Assembly: GCF_004799035.1 (NCBI RefSeq) | Contig: NZ_MWIO01000006.1 | Span: 1-47,445, forward strand | Reading direction: 5' to 3' | Length of the DNA stretch: 47,445 bases | Source: Rhodanobacter lindaniclasticus | GTDB taxonomy: Bacteria; Pseudomonadota; Gammaproteobacteria; Xanthomonadales; Rhodanobacteraceae | Part shown: piece after piece, positions 1 to 7,347 of the stretch | Position numbering within the stretch: the first letter of the stretch is position 1 | How the letters are laid out: each line of letters opens with the position of its first letter | Program-made: the position numbers and the translations under genes | The notes under the pieces: generated by a model | The model's input: the letters and a program-made list of their open reading frames with translations, nothing else | Told to the model about the DNA's origin: nothing | Databases searched by the model: none

Positions 1-138
1 CTCTTCATCCACGTCGAGGACGTGAGCTACACCTAGTTCCGGCCAGAGCGCATTTCCTGATCTGTTACGCTCCGTCACCAGATCTTTCAGGAACCCGGCC
101 AGGTTCCGGCCAGAGCGCATTTCCTGATCTGTTACGCT
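1..138 (+). CRISPR. End of a type II-C CRISPR array, two complete repeats
   Basis: Two identical 36-base repeats lie at 36-71 and 103-138. They begin GTTCCGGCCAGAGCGC and end CTGATCTGTTACGCT, and are separated by a 31-base spacer (72-102). If the shared C after each repeat belongs to it, the unit is 37+30. Bases 1-35 look like the right part of another spacer, so the array continues left of the window. The crRNA strand is plus, because the tracrRNA anti-repeat at 4742-4774 pairs with this strand. The last nine bases of each repeat, TGTTACGCT, resemble an extended -10 promoter as in the Neisseria II-C array. The array is therefore read toward cas2, against the cas genes. Confidence 0.93.
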
Positions 139-141
139 CTG

Positions 142-182
142 CATCCGCGCAAGCCAATGATTCGAAACGGCTTGCGCGGATG
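142..182. terminator. Perfect 14-bp hairpin between array end and cas2
   Basis: CATCCGCGCAAGCC (142-155) is repeated in inverted form at 169-182 around a 13-base loop. The stem starts three bases after the last repeat and ends 30 bases before the cas2 stop codon. Neither side has a clear T-run, so a role as a two-way terminator for the converging array and cas transcripts is an inference from position. Confidence 0.5.
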
Positions 183-212
183 TTGAGCTAGCGTAATTCG
201 CGCCATGGCGGT

Positions 213-518
213 TCAAAACAACTGGTATTGGTCGGGATTTTTCACCTTCTTGCGACGCTGGCGGCGCTCGAAGCGGACGATGCCCTCGTACTGCTTGTCG
301 GTAAAGTACAGGCAGTAGACCTTGCCACCGGGTGGCAGCACGGCCTGCACACGGCGCGTCCAGGTGTCCGCTTGCTCGCGGCCCTCACAGAAGCGCAGGT
401 AAACCGAATACTGACAGCGCTCGAAACCGAAATCGAGCAGGTCGTGGCGAAAGTCGTTGGCCGCCTTGCGGTTCTCGTCGGTATCCACGGGCAGGTCGAA
501 CATCACCAGCATCCACAT
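213..518 (-). CDS. cas2: CRISPR-associated endonuclease Cas2
   Basis: Small ferredoxin-fold protein that dimerises and bridges two Cas1 dimers in the spacer-acquisition complex. The N-terminal beta strand MLVMFDLPVDTDENRK carries the conserved Asp of the family, followed by the FGFERCQYSVYLRFC segment; the tail is basic (RRQRRKKVK). About 101 residues, normal for Cas2. The start at 518 lies 37 bases after the cas1 stop. Streptococcal Cas2 begins about five residues earlier (MSYRYM against AYRLM here), but no start codon exists there. An ATG at 587, overlapping the cas1 end behind a GGGATGAG sequence, is an alternative start that would add 23 residues. The gene is last in the cas9-cas1-cas2 operon. 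Confidence 0.88.
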   Translation of the reverse strand: MWMLVMFDLPVDTDENRKAANDFRHDLLDFGFERCQYSVYLRFCEGREQADTWTRRVQAVLPPGGKVYCLYFTDKQYEGIVRFERRQRRKKVKNPDQYQLF

Positions 519-555
519 CAGTCGGTACGCGCAGAGTGGTGGCGCCGGCCGCCGC

Positions 556-1503
556 TCAGGTGGCGTCCTCGTCTTCGCGCGTGTCATGCGACTCATCCCA
601 CAATGAGGCCAAGACGGTCTTGTCGCTCGGCGGCCATTCGATTGACGCGGCCGGTGACTCGTAAGCTTGAGCAAGGCTGGCGACGAAGCGCTGTGCTACC
701 AGGCCCACCGGGCTGATGCCATGACTGGTGTGCAAACTACGCGCGCCGAGTATGGCCAGCTCACGGCGCTCGGACGAACCAAGCTCCGCATGGCCGGACT
801 CCACCAAGCGCCGCACGCAGGCATCCACCAGTGGCCGGAAGGGCTCCATCAGATCATCGACCAGGCGCATCGCATTGCCCTCGTTGGCGTGGTGCAGCGG
901 GATGCCGGGGTGCAGGCCGGCCGCCATCACCTGTCGTGCCATCAGCGCGCGCAGCACGGTGTAGCCATAGTTGAGCATGGCGTTTGTACCGGGCGCGTCC
1001 CGGTCGCGACGAAACGCCTTGCCCATCAACAGACCCCAATACAACCGCGCTGCCTGTCCTTCGATGTTGGAGGGATCACCACTGCGCACCTTGCCTACCA
1101 GCCGACGCAACGGCGGTTCCGGCCCGCCGAATAGACCGATCACCGCCGCCTGCATGCCGATTTTGGCTTGCACTACCGCCTTCCATAGGCGTTTGCGTAC
1201 GGGCTGGCTGGCACGCAGCTGCGCATCCATGCGCGCGGCTTGGCGGTGATGCCCCTCCACCGGCCACAGCAGGCCGGCGGGGCGGTGATTGGCGCCGCAC
1301 AGCACGAAGGGCGCGCCGCGCTCGGCCAATGCCACCAGCAAGTTGTTGCTGTAGACCAAACCGTGCGCGTTGCCGATCAATGCCGCCACATCGTCGATGG
1401 GCGTGCGCCCCACTTCCTCGCCTTTGCAGCTCACGACGAGGAAGCCTCGATCCAGTGACAGGTAGCGCCCGTCGCCGGCGATCTCGACGATGCGGCCGAT
1501 CAC
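556..1503 (-). CDS. cas1: CRISPR-associated integrase Cas1 (type II)
   Basis: Catalytic subunit of the Cas1-Cas2 complex that integrates new spacers into the array. The 315-residue protein has the expected two-part layout: an N-terminal beta domain (IGRIVEIAGDGRYLSLDRGF) and a helical catalytic domain. Metal ligands are visible as E148 in SNIEGQAARLYW, H204/H205 in PLHHANEGNAM and E220 in DDLMEPFRP, so it should be active. It starts with GTG one base after the cas9 stop codon, which indicates translational coupling. The length and motifs match type II Cas1 from cas9-cas1-cas2 loci. No cas4 or csn2 is present, consistent with subtype II-C. Confidence 0.95.
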   Translation of the reverse strand: MIGRIVEIAGDGRYLSLDRGFLVVSCKGEEVGRTPIDDVAALIGNAHGLVYSNNLLVALAERGAPFVLCGANHRPAGLLWPVEGHHRQAARMDAQLRASQPVRKRLWKAVVQAKIGMQAAVIGLFGGPEPPLRRLVGKVRSGDPSNIEGQAARLYWGLLMGKAFRRDRDAPGTNAMLNYGYTVLRALMARQVMAAGLHPGIPLHHANEGNAMRLVDDLMEPFRPLVDACVRRLVESGHAELGSSERRELAILGARSLHTSHGISPVGLVAQRFVASLAQAYESPAASIEWPPSDKTVLASLWDESHDTREDEDAT

Positions 1504-1504
1504 A

Positions 1505-4500
1505 TCAGTCCTTGAAGCCGGGATCGTTGACGTAGCCGAGGATGTCTACTCCAACCGGTCTGGCTTTTACGCTTGCAAGTCTTGATGGCGCCAACTGAGT
1601 GAACTTGAATGCATCCGAAGTATTTTTGTTCCGAGCTGCAACATTCGCTTCGCAATGCGAGGCAAGAAGGATCTTTCCATCTGAGAACTGCGCTACCCGC
1701 AGAATGTTTGTCCGACCATCAAGTTCAACAGCGAGCACGTCATCCTTGTGCAAGCGCATCACCAGCGGCATGCCGTTTTGCGCATGCGATGGCGACTCGT
1801 CGAACGTCCTCTGGTTGGCCTCGAACGAACTGATGACCTCGCCATCCCACCGCCCATCGGGTTTGCGGAAGATCTCGTAGCAGTAGTTGCCATCGCCCTT
1901 GACGTAGCGGTAAGGCTGGCCATTGCGGCGGTCCTTGATGGGGATGACCGACAGGCGCTCCTCACAAATGACCCGGCGCACGCCGGTTCGTGCGGCATAG
2001 TCTTCGAGGGCGGCCTTGGTTTCCTTCCCCGCGCTCAACGGCGCCAGCAACTGGCGAATTTCCTCGCGCAGGGTTTCACTGGCGATGGACTCGGCATCGG
2101 TGGCGCTCTTGATGTTGTCCAACGGACGACGCCGCCCTACCAGCGGGTTGCCGCGCTTGTCTGGTGCACCCCGCAAGCCGTAATTCGTGTCGTTGTGCAG
2201 CGCCGCCTGTTTGCCGTGGTCGGGCTTGTGCGACACCACGATGGTGGCGAGGCAGGCGCCCAGTTCTTCACGGTAGCCCGGCCACGGCAACTCAAGCCGT
2301 TCCAGCAGGCGGTTCTCGCCATGCTCTTCTGCGCTCGCCGCTGCCGTGGCCATGCGCTGGATGAGGCTTCGGCTGCACAACCCGATCACCGCGGCATCCA
2401 ATGCATGATGGCGATGGTCGTCGCGGTTCTTGCTGCCATCATCGGAGAGCAATTTGCTCAGTCCGTACTTGCCTCGAATCATGCCGGTGAGCTTGCCGCT
2501 GGAAACCCACACGTCGTCCTTGTGGCAAACATAGGTGAGGTATTGCTTGGCCGCCCGACCGAGGTAGGCAGTGTCGGTGAGGTGGCGGGCGAGAAAATCC
2601 TGATCGCCGAGAAAGGCTTCCAGTGCACCTTCGCGAAACAGCTTGCGCTTGTGTGCCGGCAGGCGCTCGGCGCGCGCTTCGATCTCGGCCCAGCGTTCCG
2701 TGTGGCCCCATGCGTCGAATGGCGTGCGATTACCCTTGTCGCGATTCGCTTGCCGCGTGCAGAGGATCTTGTTGCCGATACCGTCGTGCAGGGTTTGCGA
2801 GAATGGCAAGATATGGTCGATCTCGATCTCGTCACTGAACAGCATGGCCTTGCTCAGGCGCTTGCCGCTGTAGGTGCAGTAGCGATCCATGGCGTCGTCC
2901 TTGCCAAGTTCATCCCAAAGCTGCAGTTTGAGGCGGTTTTCGCGGCTGTTGCGAGCTCCAAGCTTGGTCAGCTGCGCGGCGTAGCCGTCGTTGCGATCCT
3001 GGTTCTCCTTCTGCTTGCTCATGATTTCCCGACGTTTCTCGCCGGAGGCGCCAAACTCGCGGGTCAGCTCAATGACGATCTGACGCGGCGGGCCGTAGCG
3101 CTTGATGAGCGCGTTCACCAGCAGCCGCACCTGGTTCAGGCCGATATGCACGGTGGGGTTGGGAATCTTGCCGGAGCGGCGTTCATCCGCGTTCTTTGCC
3201 GTGGGTGTCGGCGCGGTGTAGCCCGCCAGTACCTGCCCGTAGTAAGGCAGACGGTCGAAGATTTCTCCCGTGTGGAATTGCGAGTGACTCAGGTAACCGG
3301 CGCGCCGCACGGCCTCGTCATAGGTCACCACCTCCCGCTCCAGTTCGGGCACGATGCGCGCGAGCGCTTTCAGGCTCAGGCTGCCGTAGTCGTCGGGCAG
3401 GTTGAAGCCGGCGATGTAGCGCGCCTGTGACTCGCTCAAGTGCAGCGGCAACGATTGCAGCGACGCTGCAACGGCTTCGCGTTCTTCCTTGGCGAAAATG
3501 CCCTTCAGAATTTCCTCGCTGGCAGGCGAAGGGGCCGGCAGGGCCAGCAGTGCCGCTTCCAGCGTACCGACCTGATCCGCCAGCGCCACCAGCACGGCCA
3601 AGGCGTATTGTTGGTCGGGTCCAAGCCGCCACCAAGTCTCACCCAGCGCCGTGTCGGCGGCAAAGCGCGCACCGACCGCGTCACCTTTCAAACCGTTTCG
3701 CTTCTCGTCACGACCCAGGTTGAAATCCACCTTGCGCAAGCCAGCGGCCTTGGCGAGGCGCGACCAAGTCACCGGCTTGGGCCCGGCGTCGCTCTCCAGC
3801 TCGGCGAGCATGGCGTTGCGCTCGTCCAGCGTGAGCACGCGCTCGTCGATGCCGTCGCGCACGCGCAGATGGTTGAGCTCCTGCAACATGCGGAAGCGCT
3901 GCTGCATGGGCGCGCACAGGCGGGCGCGGTACTGCGTGGATTCAAACGGGCAGCGACCCGCTTCGATTGGCTTCAACCGCCGCTGGAACAAGAGAATATC
4001 GCGCAGCTCCTCGCGGGCCTCGTCGGTCAGCGTGTCCGGATGGTGTGGCTGCTGCGCCCGCCACAAGGCATCGAATTCCTCCTCCACCATCGCGCGTTGC
4101 AGATAGAGCACATAACCGCCATCGCTGCTGCGTCTGGCGCGTACGGGCTCGCGTTCGGCGTGCTGTCTGGCGAGGTACTCACCCACGGTGCGGCAACCCG
4201 CTGCCACAACACGCTCCCGCAAGGCGGCTATGGCCTGCTTGACCTTGCCCGATTCTTTGGCGGATTCATCGTCGCGCGCGTCCTTCTTGCTGCTACGAAA
4301 GCCGCGCTTGCGCGCCAAGTGATACAGGGCGCGACCCAGCTGGTGCAGTTTCAGCGGCTGATCCAGCCCACGGGCACGCAGTTCGAACGGATCGAGCGCC
4401 TGCAATGACTTGCGTGCTGCCACATCGGCAGGCATCAAACCGTATTTCTCCAAGGCCTGCATCAGTTTGCGCCGCCGCTTGAGCACGCGATCACGGCGAC

Positions 4501-4693
4501 GGCGCGCCTGCCTGGCCAGTCGGCGGTCAGCTGCACGCGAAGCAAGTGTCTTGGGATCGCGCCCATCCGAAAAGATGCGCGAGCCCATGCGCATGATCTT
4601 GTCTGGCTCGCCCCGCGTATCGAGCCGATAGACGCACCAGCCCAGTGAATTGGCGCCCAAATCCAGCGCCAGCCGATAGTCGATCTTTGCCAT
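1505..4693 (-). CDS. cas9: Cas9 RNA-guided endonuclease, subtype II-C, 1062 aa
   Basis: Crispr effector that cuts DNA matched by a crRNA:tracrRNA pair. Visible parts in order: RuvC-I with D11 (LALDLGANSLGW), an arginine-rich bridge helix around residues 55-75 (RRLARQARRRRDR), a helical recognition lobe, RuvC-II with E542 (IVIELTREFG), an HNH domain with D626-H627 (EIEIDHILPFS), RuvC-III with H762, H763 and D766 (DDHRHHALDAAVIG), then a C-terminal PAM-interacting region from about 850. All catalytic residues are intact. The size fits compact II-C Cas9 proteins. I chose the ATG at 4693, not an in-frame codon at 4789, because AAGGGGG lies just upstream and the longer form would run across the tracrRNA gene and its promoter. 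The PAM cannot be read from sequence. Confidence 0.97.
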   Translation of the reverse strand: MAKIDYRLALDLGANSLGWCVYRLDTRGEPDKIMRMGSRIFSDGRDPKTLASRAADRRLARQARRRRDRVLKRRRKLMQALEKYGLMPADVAARKSLQALDPFELRARGLDQPLKLHQLGRALYHLARKRGFRSSKKDARDDESAKESGKVKQAIAALRERVVAAGCRTVGEYLARQHAEREPVRARRSSDGGYVLYLQRAMVEEEFDALWRAQQPHHPDTLTDEAREELRDILLFQRRLKPIEAGRCPFESTQYRARLCAPMQQRFRMLQELNHLRVRDGIDERVLTLDERNAMLAELESDAGPKPVTWSRLAKAAGLRKVDFNLGRDEKRNGLKGDAVGARFAADTALGETWWRLGPDQQYALAVLVALADQVGTLEAALLALPAPSPASEEILKGIFAKEEREAVAASLQSLPLHLSESQARYIAGFNLPDDYGSLSLKALARIVPELEREVVTYDEAVRRAGYLSHSQFHTGEIFDRLPYYGQVLAGYTAPTPTAKNADERRSGKIPNPTVHIGLNQVRLLVNALIKRYGPPRQIVIELTREFGASGEKRREIMSKQKENQDRNDGYAAQLTKLGARNSRENRLKLQLWDELGKDDAMDRYCTYSGKRLSKAMLFSDEIEIDHILPFSQTLHDGIGNKILCTRQANRDKGNRTPFDAWGHTERWAEIEARAERLPAHKRKLFREGALEAFLGDQDFLARHLTDTAYLGRAAKQYLTYVCHKDDVWVSSGKLTGMIRGKYGLSKLLSDDGSKNRDDHRHHALDAAVIGLCSRSLIQRMATAAASAEEHGENRLLERLELPWPGYREELGACLATIVVSHKPDHGKQAALHNDTNYGLRGAPDKRGNPLVGRRRPLDNIKSATDAESIASETLREEIRQLLAPLSAGKETKAALEDYAARTGVRRVICEERLSVIPIKDRRNGQPYRYVKGDGNYCYEIFRKPDGRWDGEVISSFEANQRTFDESPSHAQNGMPLVMRLHKDDVLAVELDGRTNILRVAQFSDGKILLASHCEANVAARNKNTSDAFKFTQLAPSRLASVKARPVGVDILGYVNDPGFKD

Positions 4694-4703
4694 GCCGTCC
4701 CCC

Positions 4704-4732
4704 TTGACGTTTCCCTGTGGCACTCGTACTCT
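4704..4732 (+). promoter_or_regulatory. tracrRNA promoter inside the cas9 leader
   Basis: TTGACG (4704-4709) and TACTCT (4727-4732) are spaced by 17 bases. The -35 matches the sigma-70 consensus in 5 of 6 positions. The -10 is weak overall but keeps the key T, A and final T. It predicts a start near 4739-4741, immediately before the anti-repeat. It lies antisense to the cas9 leader and touches the cas9 ribosome binding site. Confidence 0.6.
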
Positions 4733-4739
4733 CGGCCAC

Positions 4740-4842
4740 ACTAGCAGATCAGGAAATGCGCTCTTTCCGCTAACAAGCTGATCAGCCAAAAGCTGAAAGA
4801 TGCACCAAATCAGACAAGGCCGGGCAACCGGCCTTTGTCGTA
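4740..4842 (+). ncRNA. tracrRNA for the II-C Cas9
   Basis: The trans-activating RNA pairs with the repeat part of crRNA and anchors it in Cas9. The anti-repeat spans about 4742-4774: CAGATCAGGAAATGCGCTCT is complementary to the centre of the CRISPR repeat, and CTAAC pairs again with the GTT start after an internal mismatch bulge. Downstream are a 5-bp hairpin, TCAGC (4782-4786) with GCTGA (4792-4796), a linker GAAAGATGCACC that resembles the Neisseria tracrRNA nexus, and a strong final stem, GACAAGGCCGG (4813-4823) with CCGGCC-T-TTGTC (4828-4839), loop GCAA. That stem probably serves as both 3' structure and terminator. Exact ends are inferred. Confidence 0.85.
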
Positions 4843-4876
4843 TCTAACGCCTGGCAGTCTCAGATTCCGCGACATG

Positions 4877-4904
4877 AAAAAAGGGCCGGGTAAACACCCG
4901 GCCC
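4877..4904 (-). terminator. Rho-independent terminator of the dipeptidyl peptidase gene
   Basis: A 9-bp stem (GGGCCGGGT 4883-4891 with its complement 4896-4904, loop AAAC) is followed on the minus strand by six T residues (4882 to 4877). It lies 28 bases beyond the peptidase stop codon. It also separates that transcript from the tracrRNA, whose 3' stem ends at 4839. Confidence 0.85.
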
Positions 4905-4932
4905 TGTCGTTGCCCTGATCAAACGGCCACGC

Positions 4933-7269
4933 TCACTTCCACGGCCACGCCTTCAACTCGTACTCCTTCGGCGGCGTGTTGCCGGCGAGGTAGTGCACGA
5001 AGTAGTCCCAGCGGCGGCGGGTGACGTAGGGGGTGGCATCGCCGTAGGCGTGGTGCGCGTTGGGGATCATCAGCAGATCGAAGTCCTTGTTCGCCTTGAT
5101 CAGTGCGTCGACCATCAGCAGGGTGTTGCCCGGCGGTACGTTGTCGTCCAGCGTGCCGTGCACCAGCATCAACCGGCCCTTGAGCCGGGCGGCATGGTTG
5201 GGGTTGGCCTGGTCGTCGTAGTTGCTCTTGCCGTCCTTGTCGGTGACCAGTTCGCCCTGGTACTTCTCGGCCCAGTCGTCCTCGTAGTGGCGGTTGTCGT
5301 GGTTGCCGCTTTCGGACCAGGCGACCTTGAAGAAATCCGGATAGCGCAGCATCGCGCCGGTGGAGGCGTTGCCGCCGCCGGAGTGGCCCCAGATGCCGAC
5401 GCGGTCGAGGTCGATCCACGCATAGCGCCGGCCCAGCTCCTTCAGGCCGGCGACCTGGTCGGGCAGCGTGTTGTCGCCCATGTCGTCGTACCAGGTGTCG
5501 TGGAACGACTTGGAGCGCCACGGCGTGCCCATGCCGTCGATCGCCACCACGATGAAGCCCAGCTCGGCCATCGCCTGGTGGTCGGCGCGCGCGGAAGAGA
5601 AGTTGCGCCCGCGCACCGAACCGGTCTGCGGACCGGGATAGATGTAGTCGATGATCGGGTACTTCTTCGACGGATCGAAGTGCGACGGCTTGAACATCAT
5701 GCCGTACAGCTCGGTCTTGCCGTCGCGCGCCTTGACCGTGATCGGCACCGGCGGCACCCAGCCGGCGGCCTTCAGCCGCGTGATCTCGGCGCGGGCGACG
5801 GTGGCAAGCGTGCGGCCGTCGTCGGCAGCGCGCAGCATGGTGACGGGCGGCGTGGTCGGCGTCGAATGGACGTCCACGAAGGCCTTGCCGTCCGGCGACA
5901 TGGTGATCTCGTGGTTGGCCGCTTCCGGCGTCAGCAGCACCGGCTTGCCGCCGTCCAGGCCGACCTTGAAGAACTGCTGGTAGTACGGGTTCACGCCGCT
6001 CGTGCGGCCGACGCCGCGGAACCACACGGTGCGCGTCTTCGCATCGACCTTGAGCACCTCGGTGACGTTGCCCGTGCCGGTGGTGATCGCGTGCTTGAGC
6101 TTGCCGGTGTCGAGGTCGTAGAGATACAGGTTGCCCCAGTCGTTGCGCTCGCTGAACCAGATCGCCTCGTGCGTGGCCGGCAGGTAGCGCCAGTTGACCG
6201 CGCCGTTGCCGCTTTCGTAATACGTGGGCGAGGTTTCCTCGAACACCGTGCGCACCTTGCCGGTGGCCGCGTCGGCGATGCGGAACCAGGCGTGCTTGTG
6301 GTAGCGCGAGGTGGAGACGAAGGCCAGCGTCTTGCCGTCCGGCGCCCACTTCACGTCATCCCAGCCGCCGTCCGGACCGCAGCTGACGTCGTCGCACAGG
6401 GTGGAGCGATGCTGGTCCGGCGGCATCTGCAGGCGCACGACCTGGTGCGTGGGCACGTCGATGATCACCCGCTCGATCAGCGTCACGTCCTTGTCGCCGA
6501 CCAGCGGGTACTTCCATTTCTGCAGCTCGGGATGGCCGACCTTGGTCTTGATCAGGTACATCTCGCCGGTCTTGCGCTGGTCCTGCTGGAAGGTGGCGAT
6601 GCGCGTCGAATCGGGCGACCACTCCACGATCGCCTTGTCGGTGTGCTTCCAGCCGGCGTTGTCGGTGGCGTAGCCGAAGTTCTCCACACCATCGGTGGTG
6701 AGCTGCGTTTCCTTGCCGCTGGCGACGTCGCGCAGCCACAGGTTCCAGTCGCGGATGAAGGCCTCGCTCTTGCCGTCCGGCGACCGCGCGCCGGGTTCCT
6801 TGCCGGTCTTCACCAGGGTGGCGCGATCGACGCAACTGGCTTCGACGGCGGCGAGGTCGCACACGTAGTGCTTGCTGCGCACGGTGACGTCGATGCGACC
6901 GTCGGGCCTGGCCTCGTAACCGGTCACCGGCAATTTCATCGCGTCGACCGGCTTGCCGCCGGCCTTGCCCAGCGCCGCCGCCAGCTTCGCCTGGTCGAAC
7001 AGCGGCACGGCCTTGCCGCCGGCCGCGTCCATGCGCATGAAGTGGTCGCCGCGCGCGTCGTGATCGACGTACCAGAAGTGGCCGTCGTCCAGCCAATGCA
7101 CCTTGGTCACCGCGTGGTCGACCAGCGGCGTGGTGTTGTACGCCATGAAGCGTTCGGCGTGGGCGTAGTCCGCGGCGGTCAGGACGCGCCCTTGGGCGGC
7201 GACCGTTCCCGACAGCAGGCCCAGTACCAGGGCGGCGCCGAGGCGTGCCTTGCCGAATGTCGTGTGCAT
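4933..7269 (-). CDS. Secreted dipeptidyl peptidase IV (S9B prolyl oligopeptidase family)
   Basis: Serine exopeptidase that removes X-Pro or X-Ala dipeptides from peptide N-termini, probably in the periplasm or outside the cell. The 778-residue protein has a signal peptide (GAALVLGLLSGTVAAQG), an eight-bladed beta-propeller (about 40-500) and a C-terminal alpha/beta hydrolase domain. The triad is visible as S630 (WGHSGGG), D708 (HGTLDDNVP) and H740 (NAHHAYG). The nucleophile elbow is GHSGG rather than GWSYGG as in human DPP4. The start at 7269 is preceded by AGAGGAG; an in-frame codon 36 bases upstream lacks this. It is the last of three minus-strand genes (GH3, GH30, DPP) with gaps of 54 and 78 bases, possibly one transcript ending at 4877. 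Confidence 0.93.
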   Translation of the reverse strand: MHTTFGKARLGAALVLGLLSGTVAAQGRVLTAADYAHAERFMAYNTTPLVDHAVTKVHWLDDGHFWYVDHDARGDHFMRMDAAGGKAVPLFDQAKLAAALGKAGGKPVDAMKLPVTGYEARPDGRIDVTVRSKHYVCDLAAVEASCVDRATLVKTGKEPGARSPDGKSEAFIRDWNLWLRDVASGKETQLTTDGVENFGYATDNAGWKHTDKAIVEWSPDSTRIATFQQDQRKTGEMYLIKTKVGHPELQKWKYPLVGDKDVTLIERVIIDVPTHQVVRLQMPPDQHRSTLCDDVSCGPDGGWDDVKWAPDGKTLAFVSTSRYHKHAWFRIADAATGKVRTVFEETSPTYYESGNGAVNWRYLPATHEAIWFSERNDWGNLYLYDLDTGKLKHAITTGTGNVTEVLKVDAKTRTVWFRGVGRTSGVNPYYQQFFKVGLDGGKPVLLTPEAANHEITMSPDGKAFVDVHSTPTTPPVTMLRAADDGRTLATVARAEITRLKAAGWVPPVPITVKARDGKTELYGMMFKPSHFDPSKKYPIIDYIYPGPQTGSVRGRNFSSARADHQAMAELGFIVVAIDGMGTPWRSKSFHDTWYDDMGDNTLPDQVAGLKELGRRYAWIDLDRVGIWGHSGGGNASTGAMLRYPDFFKVAWSESGNHDNRHYEDDWAEKYQGELVTDKDGKSNYDDQANPNHAARLKGRLMLVHGTLDDNVPPGNTLLMVDALIKANKDFDLLMIPNAHHAYGDATPYVTRRRWDYFVHYLAGNTPPKEYELKAWPWK

Positions 7270-7347
7270 GGGTGCTCCTCTGTTTTGCTGGCAAGCGAAG
7301 TTCATGATCGTAACCCGAGCGGGGCAGCCGCAGAATCTCCGCCCGCC

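Noticed and set aside
1748..3430. A 560-codon plus-strand frame inside cas9
   Set aside because: It is the opposite strand of an intact cas9 with all catalytic motifs; no ribosome binding site or known domain.
4693..4789. N-terminal extension of Cas9 by 32 residues
   Set aside because: It would cover the anti-repeat and the tracrRNA promoter, has no ribosome binding site, and the family begins at MAKIDYRLALDLG with RuvC-I.
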